Of a stretch of 64,000 bases of DNA, positions 35,801 through 43,600 are shown one piece after another. Below the pieces are notes generated by a model. The model was not told the DNA's origin, searched no databases, and was given only the letters and a program-made list of their open reading frames with translations. A program made the position numbers and the translations under genes. Origin of the DNA: Marthasterias glacialis (lineage: Eukaryota > Echinodermata > Asteroidea > Forcipulatida > Asteriidae); assembly GCA_911728455.2 (NCBI GenBank), contig OU452238.1:10547065-10611064 (forward strand), given 5' to 3'. The stretch's first letter is position 1, and each line of letters opens with the position of its first letter.

Positions 35801-38800
35801 GTACTAAATATTTAGCATTAAAGGTGATCATCGAGTACTAAATATTTAGCATTAAAGGTGATCATCGAGTACTAAATATTTAGCATTAAAGGTGATCATC
35901 AAGTACTAAATATTTAGCATTAAAGGTGATCATCAAGTACTAAATATTTAGCATTAAAGGTGATCATCAAGTACTAAATATTTAGCATTAAAGGTGATCA
36001 TCAAGTACTAAATATTTAGCATTAAAGGTGATCATCAAGTACTAAATATTTAGCATTAAAGGTGATCATCAAGTACCAAATATTTAGCATTAAAGGTGAT
36101 CATCAAGTACTAAATATTTAGCATTAAAGGTGATCATCAAGTACTAAATATTTAGCATTAAAGGTGATCACAAAGTACTAAATATTTAGCATTAAAGGTG
36201 ATCATCAAGTACTAAATATTTAGCATTAAAGGCAAAGTACCACATATTCATCTGGTTCAATTCAGTTAAATTTTATCCTCAAGAGTATTTTGTATTCAGT
36301 AATCAGCAAACATTTAAAAACAAACTGTTACGATGCAGGTGATGATTGCATTCCAAGCATACTCAAATCAGGGTTTTTCCCACTATTTGCAAGATTGTAA
36401 ATGTATCTTGTATATGTTTATTTTATTTATTTATTTATTCATTCAGTCTTTAAACATTTACAAGACAAAAACAACATAACCTGAAATGGAAGCCTGGGGA
36501 TTGGCCTAAAGCAAACCAAGTTACTATCTAGAAGAACAATCCCCTTTGTACATACCTGTGCATCTATCAAGTATTGATGAAGATATAAAAATAAGCTATA
36601 CTCAAATGAAATCTGAAGACCAAATAACACCAAAGTGAAGCAAGTTATTATAAAAAAAGGATGTGGTGTATAACGTATAATTTTGTGTATAACTTGGATG
36701 TAATGGATATGATTGTTATATAGCAAGCCATGCTGCACTTTGGACTGACTACATTTTTGTAATACACACTTGTTCTTCTTTTCTATTTACTCACAGGAGC
36801 ATGGGAGTAACTGATGAAGTGAATCTCATTTCATCGCCTAGTAAACGTGTCAATACAGGAAAGGAAGTATGTGTGCAAAGACATGAACTCACTCAACAAT
36901 ATGAAGAAATACAGGACAAAGATTTGATGAGTAATAGACATCCTGTACAGAGTAAAGAAACTGCTGAATGTGAGGTTGTACATCAATCATTCCCTGCTAC
37001 AAATACTCATCAGTCAGTCCCACATGCTGCAACCACATCCATTGCCTTACATCAGGAAAACACAGTACCAGTTGGTAACTCTAATCAACAAGGAAGTATA
37101 CTTCACATCCAAGAAGATGTGTGCGATATAATAAGTAATGATCAAGCTAGTGGTGTCTTGAGCCCTCCAAGACGTTCAAGTAGACAAAAGAGTACAAATC
37201 TCATCACTTTGTCATCAACAGATGTTAGCAAACGAGGCGAAATGTTAGCACAGCCACGTGGGGAAGGAAGTACACAAGATTCTCTAAGTAAAAAGAAAAG
37301 GCTAAAAAGCAGTAGAACAAACATTGACAGTACTCATAAATCCCCAGACACCCCAGGTAGAAAGTCTTCAAGATTATCATTGTCTGCAAGACGAAGACAG
37401 TTACAGAAGGCTAGGATTCATTCTACTGAGATGACACCACCAAAAGAGGCCACGAGTGTACAAGAGTCTGTAAATACACCTCATACAAATGACCATAGAC
37501 ACAAATCACTACGGTTATCACTGACAGCAAGGAAACGACTTTTGAAGGAATCAGTTAACATTAAATCACTCCCTGTTGGTAGAGTAGAAGAAGCTTCAGC
37601 CAAACCTGACCCTAAAACATCCCGGGGAAATATTCAGGCATGTATACAGGAAAGTGCTGCTGATGTAGGAGTAGAAGTTAGAGAAGAACACAATGAGCAT
37701 AGCACATTAAGAAAACAAAAAGGTGCTGAAAGTGAGCAGAGAAGAAAAGTTACGAACAAGACTGATGCATTTAAAACACAGTCACTGAGAAAGAGAAGAC
37801 TAAGTGACCTCCATGAGAGTGTCTCAGAAAAGCATTTAAATACAACAGGTACTATTACTAATCACAAACGGCATACACGGCAAGACAAAAAAGAAAAACA
37901 GGAATCTATTAAAGAACAGAAAAGAAAGAAAAGCAATACCAGAGCAACTGTTGATGATCAAGAGTTGCCTTGTCATTCAGAATACAACCAACCTGATGTA
38001 AAGAATCCTTCAGTAGGTAAGCCCAGTACAATGTATAAGACAAGAGGAGCTGAAAAACAAGCTTCAGCCCCAACAAGTAGACAATCCTTGCAACAAGCCA
38101 ACTTTCAATCCATATTTCAAAGTGATCCAAATGCAGAAGAGTCAAGTTTTTTGGGTTTCAATACGAATGACATTACTGAGACCGAGCAGCGCCTTCAACA
38201 ATTGAGTGCTTCATCTCTCTCATACACTGACAAACTTCAGGAAGCTGCTCTTAATGTCTGCTGTATTCCCTCATCAGAATTGTGTTTACCAGAACAAGAT
38301 GAAGAATCCTGGAGTGATTCTTCAGATGAAAATCATGTGGAAGAGGTAGTCGTTGGCATGGCACTAAGGAATCTTGCTAACTTCCCTTCTGATGGATCTG
38401 ATTGGGAAGCTAAAGTAGGAGGATTCATGTCAGTTAGACTGGATAAAGCTATGCAGGTTCAGAAGAAAGAAACCATTCTGCCACAAGCAGGTATCCAAGG
38501 CAAGGAAAACATCCACGGAAATCTATACAGACAAGTTGAGAACATGCCTGATAAGATAAGCACAAGTGATATGAGTAGACAGCTAGAACGGTTGCCCAAT
38601 ACTTCACAAAGTATATTAAGAAGAAAGGAAGAAACAGTATCAAAGAAAACAGAACATAGGTCCAATCCAAGTGATCCTAAAGTTCCTATGACAAGACATA
38701 CACTAAACTGTGTTCCAAGTAATAAGACGAAGTCAACAAAGCAGAATACACATGCAATTTTATCATCAGGATCAGAGAATGTGGAAAGAGGAATAATCAA

Positions 38801-39860
38801 TCATCAACATCCAACATCTTTGAATGGTCCTTGCAGAGTTGCTTTCTCAAGTGCAGTGTCGGATTCTTCTCCTGACCAGTCTCAAAAGCCTGTGTGTAGT
38901 ACGCCCCAACATAACAGGCCACCAAATTCTGGCAAACATCACATAGTGTTTTCTCCTGACACTCCTGTGGATGAGCAACAAATTATTTTGGAGCATTATG
39001 TTCATGATGTATCAGAAGAAGACATTGATTTCCCAAAGTTTTCAAGTCCTCGACAGTCTGATTTCATTGTATCTCCAATTAAAAACTTTACAAAGAACAG
39101 ATCTCAAAACCTGAAGAGAGGCTCCGGTTCAACTTACAAATTGAAGTCCCCCAAAGTACTTTGTGATTTATCCCCCAGAAAAAGATCCTCCAAGAAATCT
39201 CTGTTTTCCAGGAGAAGAAGGAACTCTACGTCATCGCAGCCAGGTAGAGTTTTTCATCTTCATTTAAATCCACCAGGTTCCCCAAGAAAAAGGGATGTAT
39301 CACCATCTATGCTTTCCTCACCCATCAAACAGTCAGTGACCAACATTAAACAGTCATTAAATTTTCAGTCTGGGTTGGAATCCACACCACCTCAGTTCAG
39401 CTATATGCCAGTCAATGCATATAATAAAACATCACCAACATTCTGTGCTGACACAAAGCCTCACTTTTCTTCTCATATTCTTGATCCTGGAAACAAACGA
39501 AGACGTAGTGATAGACTCAGGAGGCACAGTCATCCCCAGAATGTTGGTCAGCAAATAATACAGCGGCCTACAAGAACATGGTCACTTTGTGTGTCTTTTG
39601 ATGAGGACATTTGTCGCAGTGAAGATGTGTATGAGTTTATAGATGAAAACATGGAGGTAGAGGCAGGAAACGACAGTCAGCAATCAATCACAAAGGATAG
39701 TGTTGTCAAAAGTCACAACAAACCTAGTGCTAAACAGACTGTATCCTCAAGTTTACATTCACATAGAGATGAAGCATGTAAATCATTGCAGAAATCAAAC
39801 AAGCATTCTGATGACCTTGTCATGGAGGATTATGGGTTACCGTTTTCGTTTTTTAAGTAA
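17795..39860 (+). CDS. DBF4: DBF4, regulatory subunit of CDC7 kinase (13 coding exons)
   Basis: DBF4 binds and activates CDC7 kinase, which phosphorylates the MCM helicase to fire replication origins in the nucleus. Coding exons: 17795-17858, 19958-20085, 20553-20704, 21283-21337, 21525-21569, 27127-27193, 27504-27568, 27969-28011, 29728-29773, 29936-30193, 34147-34264, 34481-34629, 36797-39860. Their phases fit and total 4254 bases, 1417 residues. Motif N (HKPLKGKSFYLD... LSKDVSYVVS) is at about 48-80, motif M (KPSLKAEDVSRHYRP) at about 211-225, and the zinc finger has C335, C338, H348, H354 in the family spacing CX2CX9HX5H. A C-terminal FxSIF...FLGF motif resembles human DBF4. Human DBF4 is about 674 residues, so the tail is greatly extended. 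The start is the first in-frame ATG of the first coding exon. Weak points are the exon-6 donor and the exon-2 acceptor. Confidence 0.9.
19531..19800. mobile_element. MITE-like element in DBF4 intron
   Basis: Begins GGTCCTTGTCATTTGATTGG and ends with a diverged complement (CCAAATAAATGACAAAGAT). The same terminal sequence bounds the element at 40304-40699, so the two are related. Non-coding. Confidence 0.55.
19831..19873. repeat. 13-bp hairpin with GC-rich loop
   Basis: AATGTTCCATTCA and its exact complement enclose TCTCGGCTTTGCCTCGT. The design resembles the palindromes centred near 35555 and 40205, suggesting a shared foldback family. Confidence 0.6.
19958..20085 (+). CDS. DBF4: DBF4 exon with first half of motif N
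   Basis: Encodes HFDAHKPLKGKSFYLDVR and KLKKDLEDLGG, the start of the BRCT-like motif N used for chromatin and checkpoint contacts. The donor is GGAGGA before GTAAGT. The acceptor is either TACAG at 19957 or AAGAG at 19972; both are in phase, so the alternative drops five residues. Confidence 0.88.
20553..20704 (+). CDS. DBF4: DBF4 exon with second half of motif N
   Basis: After TTTCCAG the exon reads VVETFLSKDVSYVVSDRPE, completing the BRCT-like fold, then a Ser/Pro-rich linker. The donor (GT before GTAGGT, phase 2) is chosen because only it joins in frame to the next exon. A stop lies just past it. Confidence 0.88.
21177..21250 (+). pseudogene. relic duplicate of a downstream DBF4 exon
   Basis: This 74-bp stretch closely matches 27485-27558, including the intron end TTGTTGATATAG and the exon start CTGTCATTAAATACATCAA. 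It has no usable donor, and its entry phase does not fit the preceding exon, so it is probably a dead tandem or dispersed duplication within the gene. Confidence 0.75.
21283..21337 (+). CDS. DBF4: DBF4 small linker exon
   Basis: Reads STHGATDSPSASGAREGM after a TTTTTAG acceptor and ends in front of GTATGC in phase 0. It is low in complexity, Ser/Ala/Gly-rich and weakly conserved in type; it is supported by phase agreement with both neighbours. Confidence 0.65.
21525..21569 (+). CDS. DBF4: DBF4 small exon, RGKAIVQKA segment
   Basis: Strong acceptor (T-run then CCAG) and donor (CAG before GTAGGT). Encodes VTRGKAIVQKATISQ, which parallels the SRGKLLVEKAI stretch of vertebrate DBF4 that ends the BRCT-like region. 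A 5.5-kb intron full of mobile DNA follows. Confidence 0.85.
21570..23735. other. first part of large DBF4 intron
   Basis: Apart from the short MITE at 22332-22482 and a TGTACATG-rich patch near 22625-22665, I see no defined feature. The GGTTCC/GGAACC-rich patch at 21635-21755 is low-complexity and partly palindromic. Confidence 0.4.
22332..22482. mobile_element. short MITE-like element, ~33-bp inverted ends
   Basis: GTAATAGATTGTGTAAGTCT at 22332 pairs with AGACTTACACAGTCTATTAC ending at 22482, with one mismatch in this part and more inside. 151 bp, non-coding, inside the large DBF4 intron. Confidence 0.65.
23736..24650 (+). mobile_element. LINE reverse transcriptase fragment split by a Penelope-like insertion
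   Basis: Before the insertion the frame gives FCCYSDFQKAFDSIWQRG and LIRLLQAIYKQSQS. After it, the next RT block follows as VGVRQGCVISPQL and NILLELVML. These are blocks of a non-LTR retrotransposon reverse transcriptase (fingers to palm). The intervening 23935-24556 is a foreign element flanked by a 12-bp target duplication. The LINE itself is truncated at both ends and runs into a minisatellite on the right. Confidence 0.85.
23935..24556 (-). mobile_element. 5'-truncated Penelope-like element with 12-bp target duplication
   Basis: Read on the minus strand, about 24550 down to 24310 encodes KSAIIKHSHEHDHRINL, SWHQRRIREAIEIKTH and GFFINDIWSPLLP. This is the C-terminal GIY-YIG endonuclease end typical of Penelope-like elements. 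Downstream is the conserved non-coding tail with CTCCTGAAGACGATCAGAG and TTCGAAACGTCGAGACC. TGGTTTGAGACA occurs on both sides (23923-23934 and 24557-24568). Most of the coding region, including the reverse transcriptase, is missing. Confidence 0.85.
24655..25620. repeat. 18-bp minisatellite, ~53 units
   Basis: Units of the type CCAAGGAACCCACATCAT and CCAAGGAACCCTCTCCAT repeat with occasional 15- or 12-base units. The unit length is a multiple of three and stop-free, so long frames appear on both strands (hexapeptides IIQGTH / LSIQGT on plus, LDDVGS / LDGEGS on minus). With no promoter, splice context or homologue, and lying in an intron, these frames are by-products of the repeat. Confidence 0.93.
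25631..25998. repeat. 113-bp direct repeat flanking a SINE
   Basis: 25631-25743 and 25886-25998 are almost identical (start GATGACGAGGGGCCAGTTC, end TTTCAATTTGCCTTAC; about three mismatches). The 142 bp between is a tRNA-derived SINE. The direct repeat is much longer than a normal target duplication, so a segmental duplication or recombination between two SINE-bearing copies is more likely. Confidence 0.85.
25744..25885 (-). mobile_element. tRNA-derived SINE
   Basis: On the minus strand the head contains a perfect RNA polymerase III A box TGGTCTAGTGG (25863-25873) and B box GGTTCGAATCC (25818-25828). It continues to a body containing CACTGAGTATACAGTGC-type sequence (25754-25772). A related copy lies at 28225-28370 in the other orientation. 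The acceptor-stem halves do not pair, so this is not a tRNA gene. Confidence 0.8.
25999..27126. other. rest of large DBF4 intron
   Basis: AT-rich non-coding. A possible 12-base microexon (26708-26719, between CAACAG and GTACAT, EIQR) is in phase but not needed for alignment with the DBF4 family, and I left it out of the gene model. Confidence 0.4.
27127..27193 (+). CDS. DBF4: DBF4 exon, ANARNWCVNIRYID segment
   Basis: Strong acceptor TTGTTTCTTTCAG. Encodes TYGTSNVLANARNWCVNIRYID, compared with the SNALSWGVKILHIDD stretch of vertebrate DBF4. The donor (GACT before GTATCC) is weak, but it is the one whose phase 1 joins in frame to the next exon. Confidence 0.8.
27504..27568 (+). CDS. DBF4: DBF4 exon, YINKEKKK segment
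   Basis: Encodes SVIKYINKEKKKIKEAE after GATATAG and ends CCAAAG before GTAAGG. Joined to the previous exon, IDSVIKYINKEKKK lines up with human IDDIRYYIEQKKK, which is good support for the otherwise plain acceptor. A relic copy of this exon lies at 21177-21250. Confidence 0.82.
27569..27850. repeat. 26-bp minisatellite built on a splice-donor-like sequence
   Basis: The intron starts GGTAAGGTTAAACCAAGTA. From about 27660 units of the form CTGGTAAGAGTTAAACCAAGTAACTA repeat about seven times. Each unit repeats the donor-like word GGTAAG and the following TTAAACCAAGT of the true intron start. Confidence 0.85.
27969..28011 (+). CDS. DBF4: DBF4 small exon
   Basis: Between ATCCACAG and GTATGT; reads TGAQQNRVKPGTTK, a basic linker, in phase 1. 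Function not known; supported by splice signals and phase. Confidence 0.75.
28225..28370 (+). mobile_element. diverged copy of the tRNA-derived SINE
   Basis: CATCTGCTCTGGAATGGCAA, GTCGTGGATTCAAATCGCACTCG and ACTGAGTATACAGTGCTTG correspond in order to the SINE at 25744-25885 read on its minus strand. The A box is degraded and the B box has changed to GGATTCAAATC. A T-rich tract splits it. Confidence 0.7.
28371..29727. other. DBF4 intron, no feature seen
   Basis: Non-coding. Two overlapping short frames at 28860-29132 have neither splice sites nor recognisable content. Confidence 0.4.
29728..29773 (+). CDS. DBF4: DBF4 exon, start of motif M
   Basis: Acceptor TTTCTTTGCAG, donor TCTCG before GTAAGT. 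Encodes RKLSKPSLKAEDVSR, matching the KKPFVKVEDMSQ part of motif M, the CDC7-binding region. Confidence 0.92.
29936..30193 (+). CDS. DBF4: DBF4 exon, rest of motif M
   Basis: Begins HYRPAIQEMSSWPRLSMDG and continues SGTCPFDVTVSRDK, the same order as human LYRPFYLQLTNMP...CSPFD. A basic, hydrophilic linker follows. Motif M wraps the CDC7 C-lobe and is needed for binding. The exon ends CAAAG before GTTAGG in phase 2. Confidence 0.92.
30194..31997. other. DBF4 intron, first part
   Basis: Non-coding; a short hairpin GCACGGTTATGAACCGTGC lies at about 31834-31852. Confidence 0.4.
31998..33115. repeat. 47-bp minisatellite, ~24 units
   Basis: Units of AAGTGTTGACTGCAG, TTTGAAGCTGACTGG, TACATTGTATTTATGAG repeat almost without change. 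Only two sites vary: GTTGAC or GTCGAC, and GACTGG or GATTGG. In the first seven units the GTCGAC and GTTGAC forms alternate, a 94-bp higher-order period; later units all carry GTTGAC. Confidence 0.96.
33116..33891. other. DBF4 intron, no feature seen
   Basis: Non-coding, with no recognisable repeat. Confidence 0.4.
33892..34068. mobile_element. MITE with GGGCCCAATTTCATAGAGC ends
   Basis: Inverted ends GGGCCCAATTTCATAGAGCT (33892) and AGCTCTATGAAATTGGGCCC (to 34068) extend about 26 bp each. Diverged partial copies occur at 20764-20870 and near 11027-11045. The multiplicity of copies points to an abundant genome-wide family; I associate this end sequence with echinoderm genomes, from memory. 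Confidence 0.8.
34147..34264 (+). CDS. DBF4: DBF4 exon, first half of zinc finger
   Basis: Acceptor TTAATCAG, donor GAAAAG before GTTAGT. The C-terminal part reads RRGYCECCLTKYTDLEK, carrying the two cysteine zinc ligands (C335, C338) of the DBF4-type finger (motif C), which contacts the CDC7 N-lobe. Confidence 0.95.
34481..34629 (+). CDS. DBF4: DBF4 exon, second half of zinc finger
   Basis: Starts HLVSEQHKNFVRESNHY, giving the two histidine ligands H348 and H354; then an acidic, helical stretch. Ends GGAATACG before GTAAGC in phase 2, joining CG to G of the terminal exon. Confidence 0.95.
34657..34994. mobile_element. MITE-like inverted-repeat element
   Basis: TATAGACCATGT...TTTACAAAAGAG (34657-34698) pairs with CTCTTTTGTAAACAAGGG...ACATGGTCTATA (34963-34994); one arm carries an extra 10 bases. 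Non-coding, directly next to the next inverted-repeat element. Confidence 0.7.
34993..35476. mobile_element. inverted-repeat element with TACCATGGTAT ends
   Basis: TACCATGGTATTAGATTG at 34993 pairs with CAATCAAATACCATGGTA ending at 35476. Inside are two related blocks with CAATTACCTAGATCGT and CATTACCTAGATCGT (about 35092 and 35197). Non-coding. Confidence 0.6.
35483..35626. mobile_element. palindromic element with GC-rich centre
   Basis: Arms CAATTGTTGTC...CATGCTGTTTTGGACACCC and the complement (ending 35626) pair over about 50 bp. The centre is a GC-rich CTCGGCTTCGCCTCCGG loop, like the loops at 19844-19860. Confidence 0.75.
35634..36232. repeat. 34-bp minisatellite, ~17 units
   Basis: Units of TAAATATTTAGCATTAAAGG followed by TGATCATCAAGTAC, nearly identical, with rare changes (CGAG for CAAG, one unit with ACAAAG). 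It lies in the last DBF4 intron. Confidence 0.96.
36797..39860 (+). CDS. DBF4: DBF4 giant terminal exon
   Basis: One exon carries the last 1021 codons. It is Ser/Thr/Lys/Arg-rich and predicted disordered, with many Ser-Pro sites followed by basic residues (SPPRR, SPRKR, SPIK), likely CDK or DDK targets. Two related blocks, KSSRLSLSARRRQL and KSLRLSLTARKRLL, lie about 50 codons apart. Near residues 830-848 the FQSIFQSDPNAEESSFLGF motif resembles the LLDLFQTSEEKSEFLGF motif near the C-terminus of human DBF4. The acidic end reads EDYGLPFSFFK. There is no interruption over 3 kb, so the long tail is under constraint. The extra length compared with vertebrates is the odd feature. Confidence 0.93.
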
Positions 39861-39989
39861 CAGTGGTATTAACATTGATGAGCAATCAAATGAAGTACTA
39901 GATGAAGATACCTCATAGTTTATATTTTCTGGACTTTTCTTGGATGTTTTGTTGATATTTGGAGGGAAGGTAAAAGAAGAAGAAATAGC

Positions 39990-39995
39990 AATAAA
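39990..39995 (+). terminator. DBF4 polyadenylation signal
   Basis: AATAAA lies 130 bases after the DBF4 stop codon and is followed by a T/G-rich stretch (CTTGTTGTTTTTGTTT), the usual downstream element. Confidence 0.7.
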
Positions 39996-40159
39996 ATATT
40001 TTACTTCAGCTTGTTGTTTTTGTTTATTTAGTTTTTAATGAAGTGTTAAACTACATAAGTCATTAATTATCATGACAGCAATGTGATTTCTTTGAAGGCA
40101 TAGCGAGTACCCTACTGTGAGAGTCGCTTCTTTTGGGGGGCATAGCTCTGAGTGCAGTC

Positions 40160-40256
40160 GGAGGAATATTATTGCAAGGTTAAATTTTGACTGTTCCATT
40201 TCGAGCTGAGTGAAATGGAACAGTCCAAATTTTACAGAGTGATAGTATTCCTCCAA
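40160..40256. mobile_element. palindromic element
   Basis: GGAGGAATA...GACTGTTCCATTTC pairs with GAAATGGAACAGTC...TATTCCTCC around a short loop GAGCTGAGT. The stem is interrupted. Same design as 19831-19873. Confidence 0.7.
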
Positions 40257-40303
40257 TTTCAAGGATTAAAGCCACTCAGTATTTGTTAATATAACTGACA
40301 TAT

Positions 40304-40699
40304 AGATCCTTGTCATTTGATTCTTTTTCACAATAAACACAAAATCAAAAGACACGGTTCCTTATCCACCCCACACTCTGAAAGTTCTAAAACCTCTTCT
40401 ATCTAAAGAATGTGGGTGACTCCATGTAGACACCAATCTTGTGACACAGACGTGCTATATTTTTCCATACTGCAAGTGTGTGTAGTAATTAAATGTGCAG
40501 CTTTTAAAAAAAAAAAAAAGGTGCAGTATGCGGGGTGTGGTAATTGTACAACCTTTTGCACAGGTGCTCATTTTGTTTAGCAGCGGCGCTCCACTGCCCA
40601 AAAACATTGGGAACAAGGATGACCCTAACTGTTGAATGGGATGGGAGTAATAGTGAATGTCATGTGATGTAAGTTCCACCAATCAAATGACAAGGATCT
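40304..40699. mobile_element. MITE-like element, 19-bp perfect ends
   Basis: AGATCCTTGTCATTTGATT (40304-40322) and its exact complement (40681-40699) bound a 396-bp non-coding element. The end sequence recurs at 19531, so both belong to one family. Confidence 0.75.
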
Positions 40700-43600
40700 G
40701 TATGTAAGTATACATGTAAAGCTCAAGCTAAACTAAGCAAATCCAATTTATGTAATTTCTACAATGTGTTAAAAATATCGGTTTGTTATGTATACATGTG
40801 ATTTTCATGCAAACTACATCAAGCATCAATTTCCTTTATTGGAAGTAAAAGCATTATGCAGGCTGGGATGTTGGTTATATTTACCTTCTTTATAACTAAA
40901 TTCAGTTAAATTCCCGTTTTTTTTTTTATCTTTAAGACACCAACAAAAATTCACAGCGAAGGCAACAAAGCTACAGTGAAGATTTTGCCCCATTGAAATG
41001 TGCCCAACTTGTTCAAAAAATTTGCAAGAATCTTCATCAAAGTCATGATTCACTTTGTGTTGGTATTTGTGTGGAGTAGGAGCCTAAATTGAATGATCAA
41101 AGATTCACTTTTACATTGTGTACAGTAGTTAAGTTACAGATGTCCATACACACCCTCCTGTACACTGGTATCACAGACTGCCACAAAGTACCACCTTCTA
41201 GGCTAGTATTGGGTGCATGGGTTTCTTCTGTTCGTACAGCTTGTATTATGTGGAGACGCCATTGCTTATGTACTTGCTCTCCACAGTCTCCTGTGGCATT
41301 TTGTGGCAAGAGCCAGTTGGGCAGGAGAGTATACTGATAGTAATTGGGTTCAGTTATGATATGTCGTCTTGTCCAAGAATAACCCAATTTTCATGTGATC
41401 CTGAATACAATTTACATTTCAGACATTGAAGAAAAAGGATGAGTCTCGAATCTCATTAATATCAAATCTCATTTTCAAAATTTGTAAGTAAAAGCATTTA
41501 ATGTATAGATTTTTTTCTTCAATTATCAAGTTTTCCAAAAAGTTTTTTAAATTTGACACAATTCTTCATTTTCTCAAAGATGCAAGCGGATGAGACAGAA
41601 TAACATGACAACTCATCAAACAAGATTTCAACTTGTCTGAATGTGACCATAATGTTGCCATCTAATGTTAATTACTATTGACCGTAAAGTTATGAAGTTA
41701 TGAGTGACATAATGAAAACATTTGTGACAAAATTTGTTTGAAACACAGATGGAGGGGACTTGAACCAGTAAGACCTTTTTTAACTCACGGTTTGGGCTTA
41801 GGATCCAATTTGGGCTTCGTCAGTAATATTGAAAATGTGTGCTTTCAGTAAAAGGTGTCAAGACAGGCGGTCGGAGCATAACCCGGAACCCAAGTCAAAG
41901 CTGCTGTTTTGAACATGGCTATAGTTATTTTGTCTTTTAGGTAGGAATAATCCCTTGTGTGATTTCTTTGAATTGCTTATCATAAGTGGTAAGCACCAAT
42001 GCACCATACTTAACAGACATTTGTAGCTCCACCATCTAATGCATTAACCAATCACAACCTTGACTGCATACTCAAAAGTCTCATGGTAAAATCCTATTAC
42101 GAAATGTAAATGAGCTTGCAGCATTTGGATAGCAGCATTGTGCTTTTTGTGTATGGTGTGCAGGCTTGATGAGTGAGGAGTGGAGATGCATGTGTCCATC
42201 CATATGAGTGCCATTGCTAGACAAGGGGATCAATGGGTAGGTCTATTCATTGTTAATTCTTTCACAGTTAATTATATTTTTTAAATTGAAAGAAATACGT
42301 TTGAATTATGATTAAGCAATAAACCACTAGGGAAACTGACTGGGTAAATTTTAATTAAATTTTGAAGTGAACATGAAAAAATTGATGGGGTGGGATTTGA
42401 AACTGCAACCACCGGCTTAACGTTCCGATGCTCTACCAACTGAGCAATCCAGCCCTAAAGTCGGTGGTCTCCCTGTACATGCTGTAAGTCGATATGATTG
42501 AAAAATGTTGACTGGAAAATCATGTTTTATGGGTGAGGTCTGTGTTCGGGTTTTACATTTATAGTTTTCTCATATTGCCTGGGGTTATTGATGAATATAA
42601 GGTGACCAAAAGGTACCAGCATAACACATTGAGTCAGTTATTTCAACTGTGTGTAGTGAGACTGAAGATATCTTTTTATTGGTAAATACTGCTGCTATCC
42701 AATTCAGTGACGCTCCAAAACTGTTGACACAAAAATCATAAAACCGTACAAAGGTTTTTACATGTTTGATTGATACATGATGGCGCTATTCAATTCACTG
42801 ACACTCTGAAACGGTTGACAAGTAAATCATAAAACCTTAAAAATGTTTTTACATTTCTTATTGATAAATAAGGGCACTGTTCATTCCAGTCAATTTTTCT
42901 TTATCACTCCAGAACTGAAGGGTAAATCACTCTGTAAAGGAAATAGATTGACCTTTTTAAGGTATTGTGCTAAGATAGTTTATAATCTGAGAATGTACTT
43001 TTGCAAAGGAACAAAATGTAGTACTTGTCTACATTATTATAACACTGTTTGTTTCAGGCATGCAACTTGGACTTGACAAAAAACGAGGAAATTCCAATCA
43101 TTACAAGACTTTGTACAGTGTTTTTAAATTATCAATGGCATGAGTGTGAGATGAAAAACAAGGAAATCAGCTGATCCGAGGAAAAGTTGCATGCCTGTTA
43201 TTTTTATGCGGGTTGGTCATTTCTATCCAGTGCCTTTTTCAATTCTAAAGCTGCATCTTAAAGTAGTTAGGACATACACATGAACCAAAATAACAGGTAG
43301 CACATTCAATTGAAACATAGTTGTGGCTTTCTAGGTATTTTTGTTCTATACCATTGTACTGACATTGAAAATGTTACTGAGTTATGTTACTTAAATTTAT
43401 TCTTCATATTCTGCAATTTTCTCAGGTTGCACAAGATGTGTTTGATTTAATAAGGTGATATCTAGGGATATGTCTGTTTCCTTTAGGTTAATCAGATATT
43501 TTGTAGATTTCAGTTAGTGTGTCACTTTGTATAACTTTTGTAAAGGAATCAAATTTTGTTGTATGATTTGTACTATATTTATCTTTGAAATTGTATCATT

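Noticed and set aside
31998-36232. CRISPR-like arrays (47-bp and 34-bp repeats)
   Set aside because: Units are directly contiguous with no unique spacers, and the host is a eukaryote; they are minisatellites.
39700-39918. A separate small gene overlapping the end of DBF4
   Set aside because: It is an out-of-frame shadow of the DBF4 coding exon running into the 3' untranslated region.
42388-42456. A tRNA gene on the minus strand
   Set aside because: The D- and T-arm boxes are tRNA-like but the acceptor stem does not pair and the B box is decayed; it is a SINE head.
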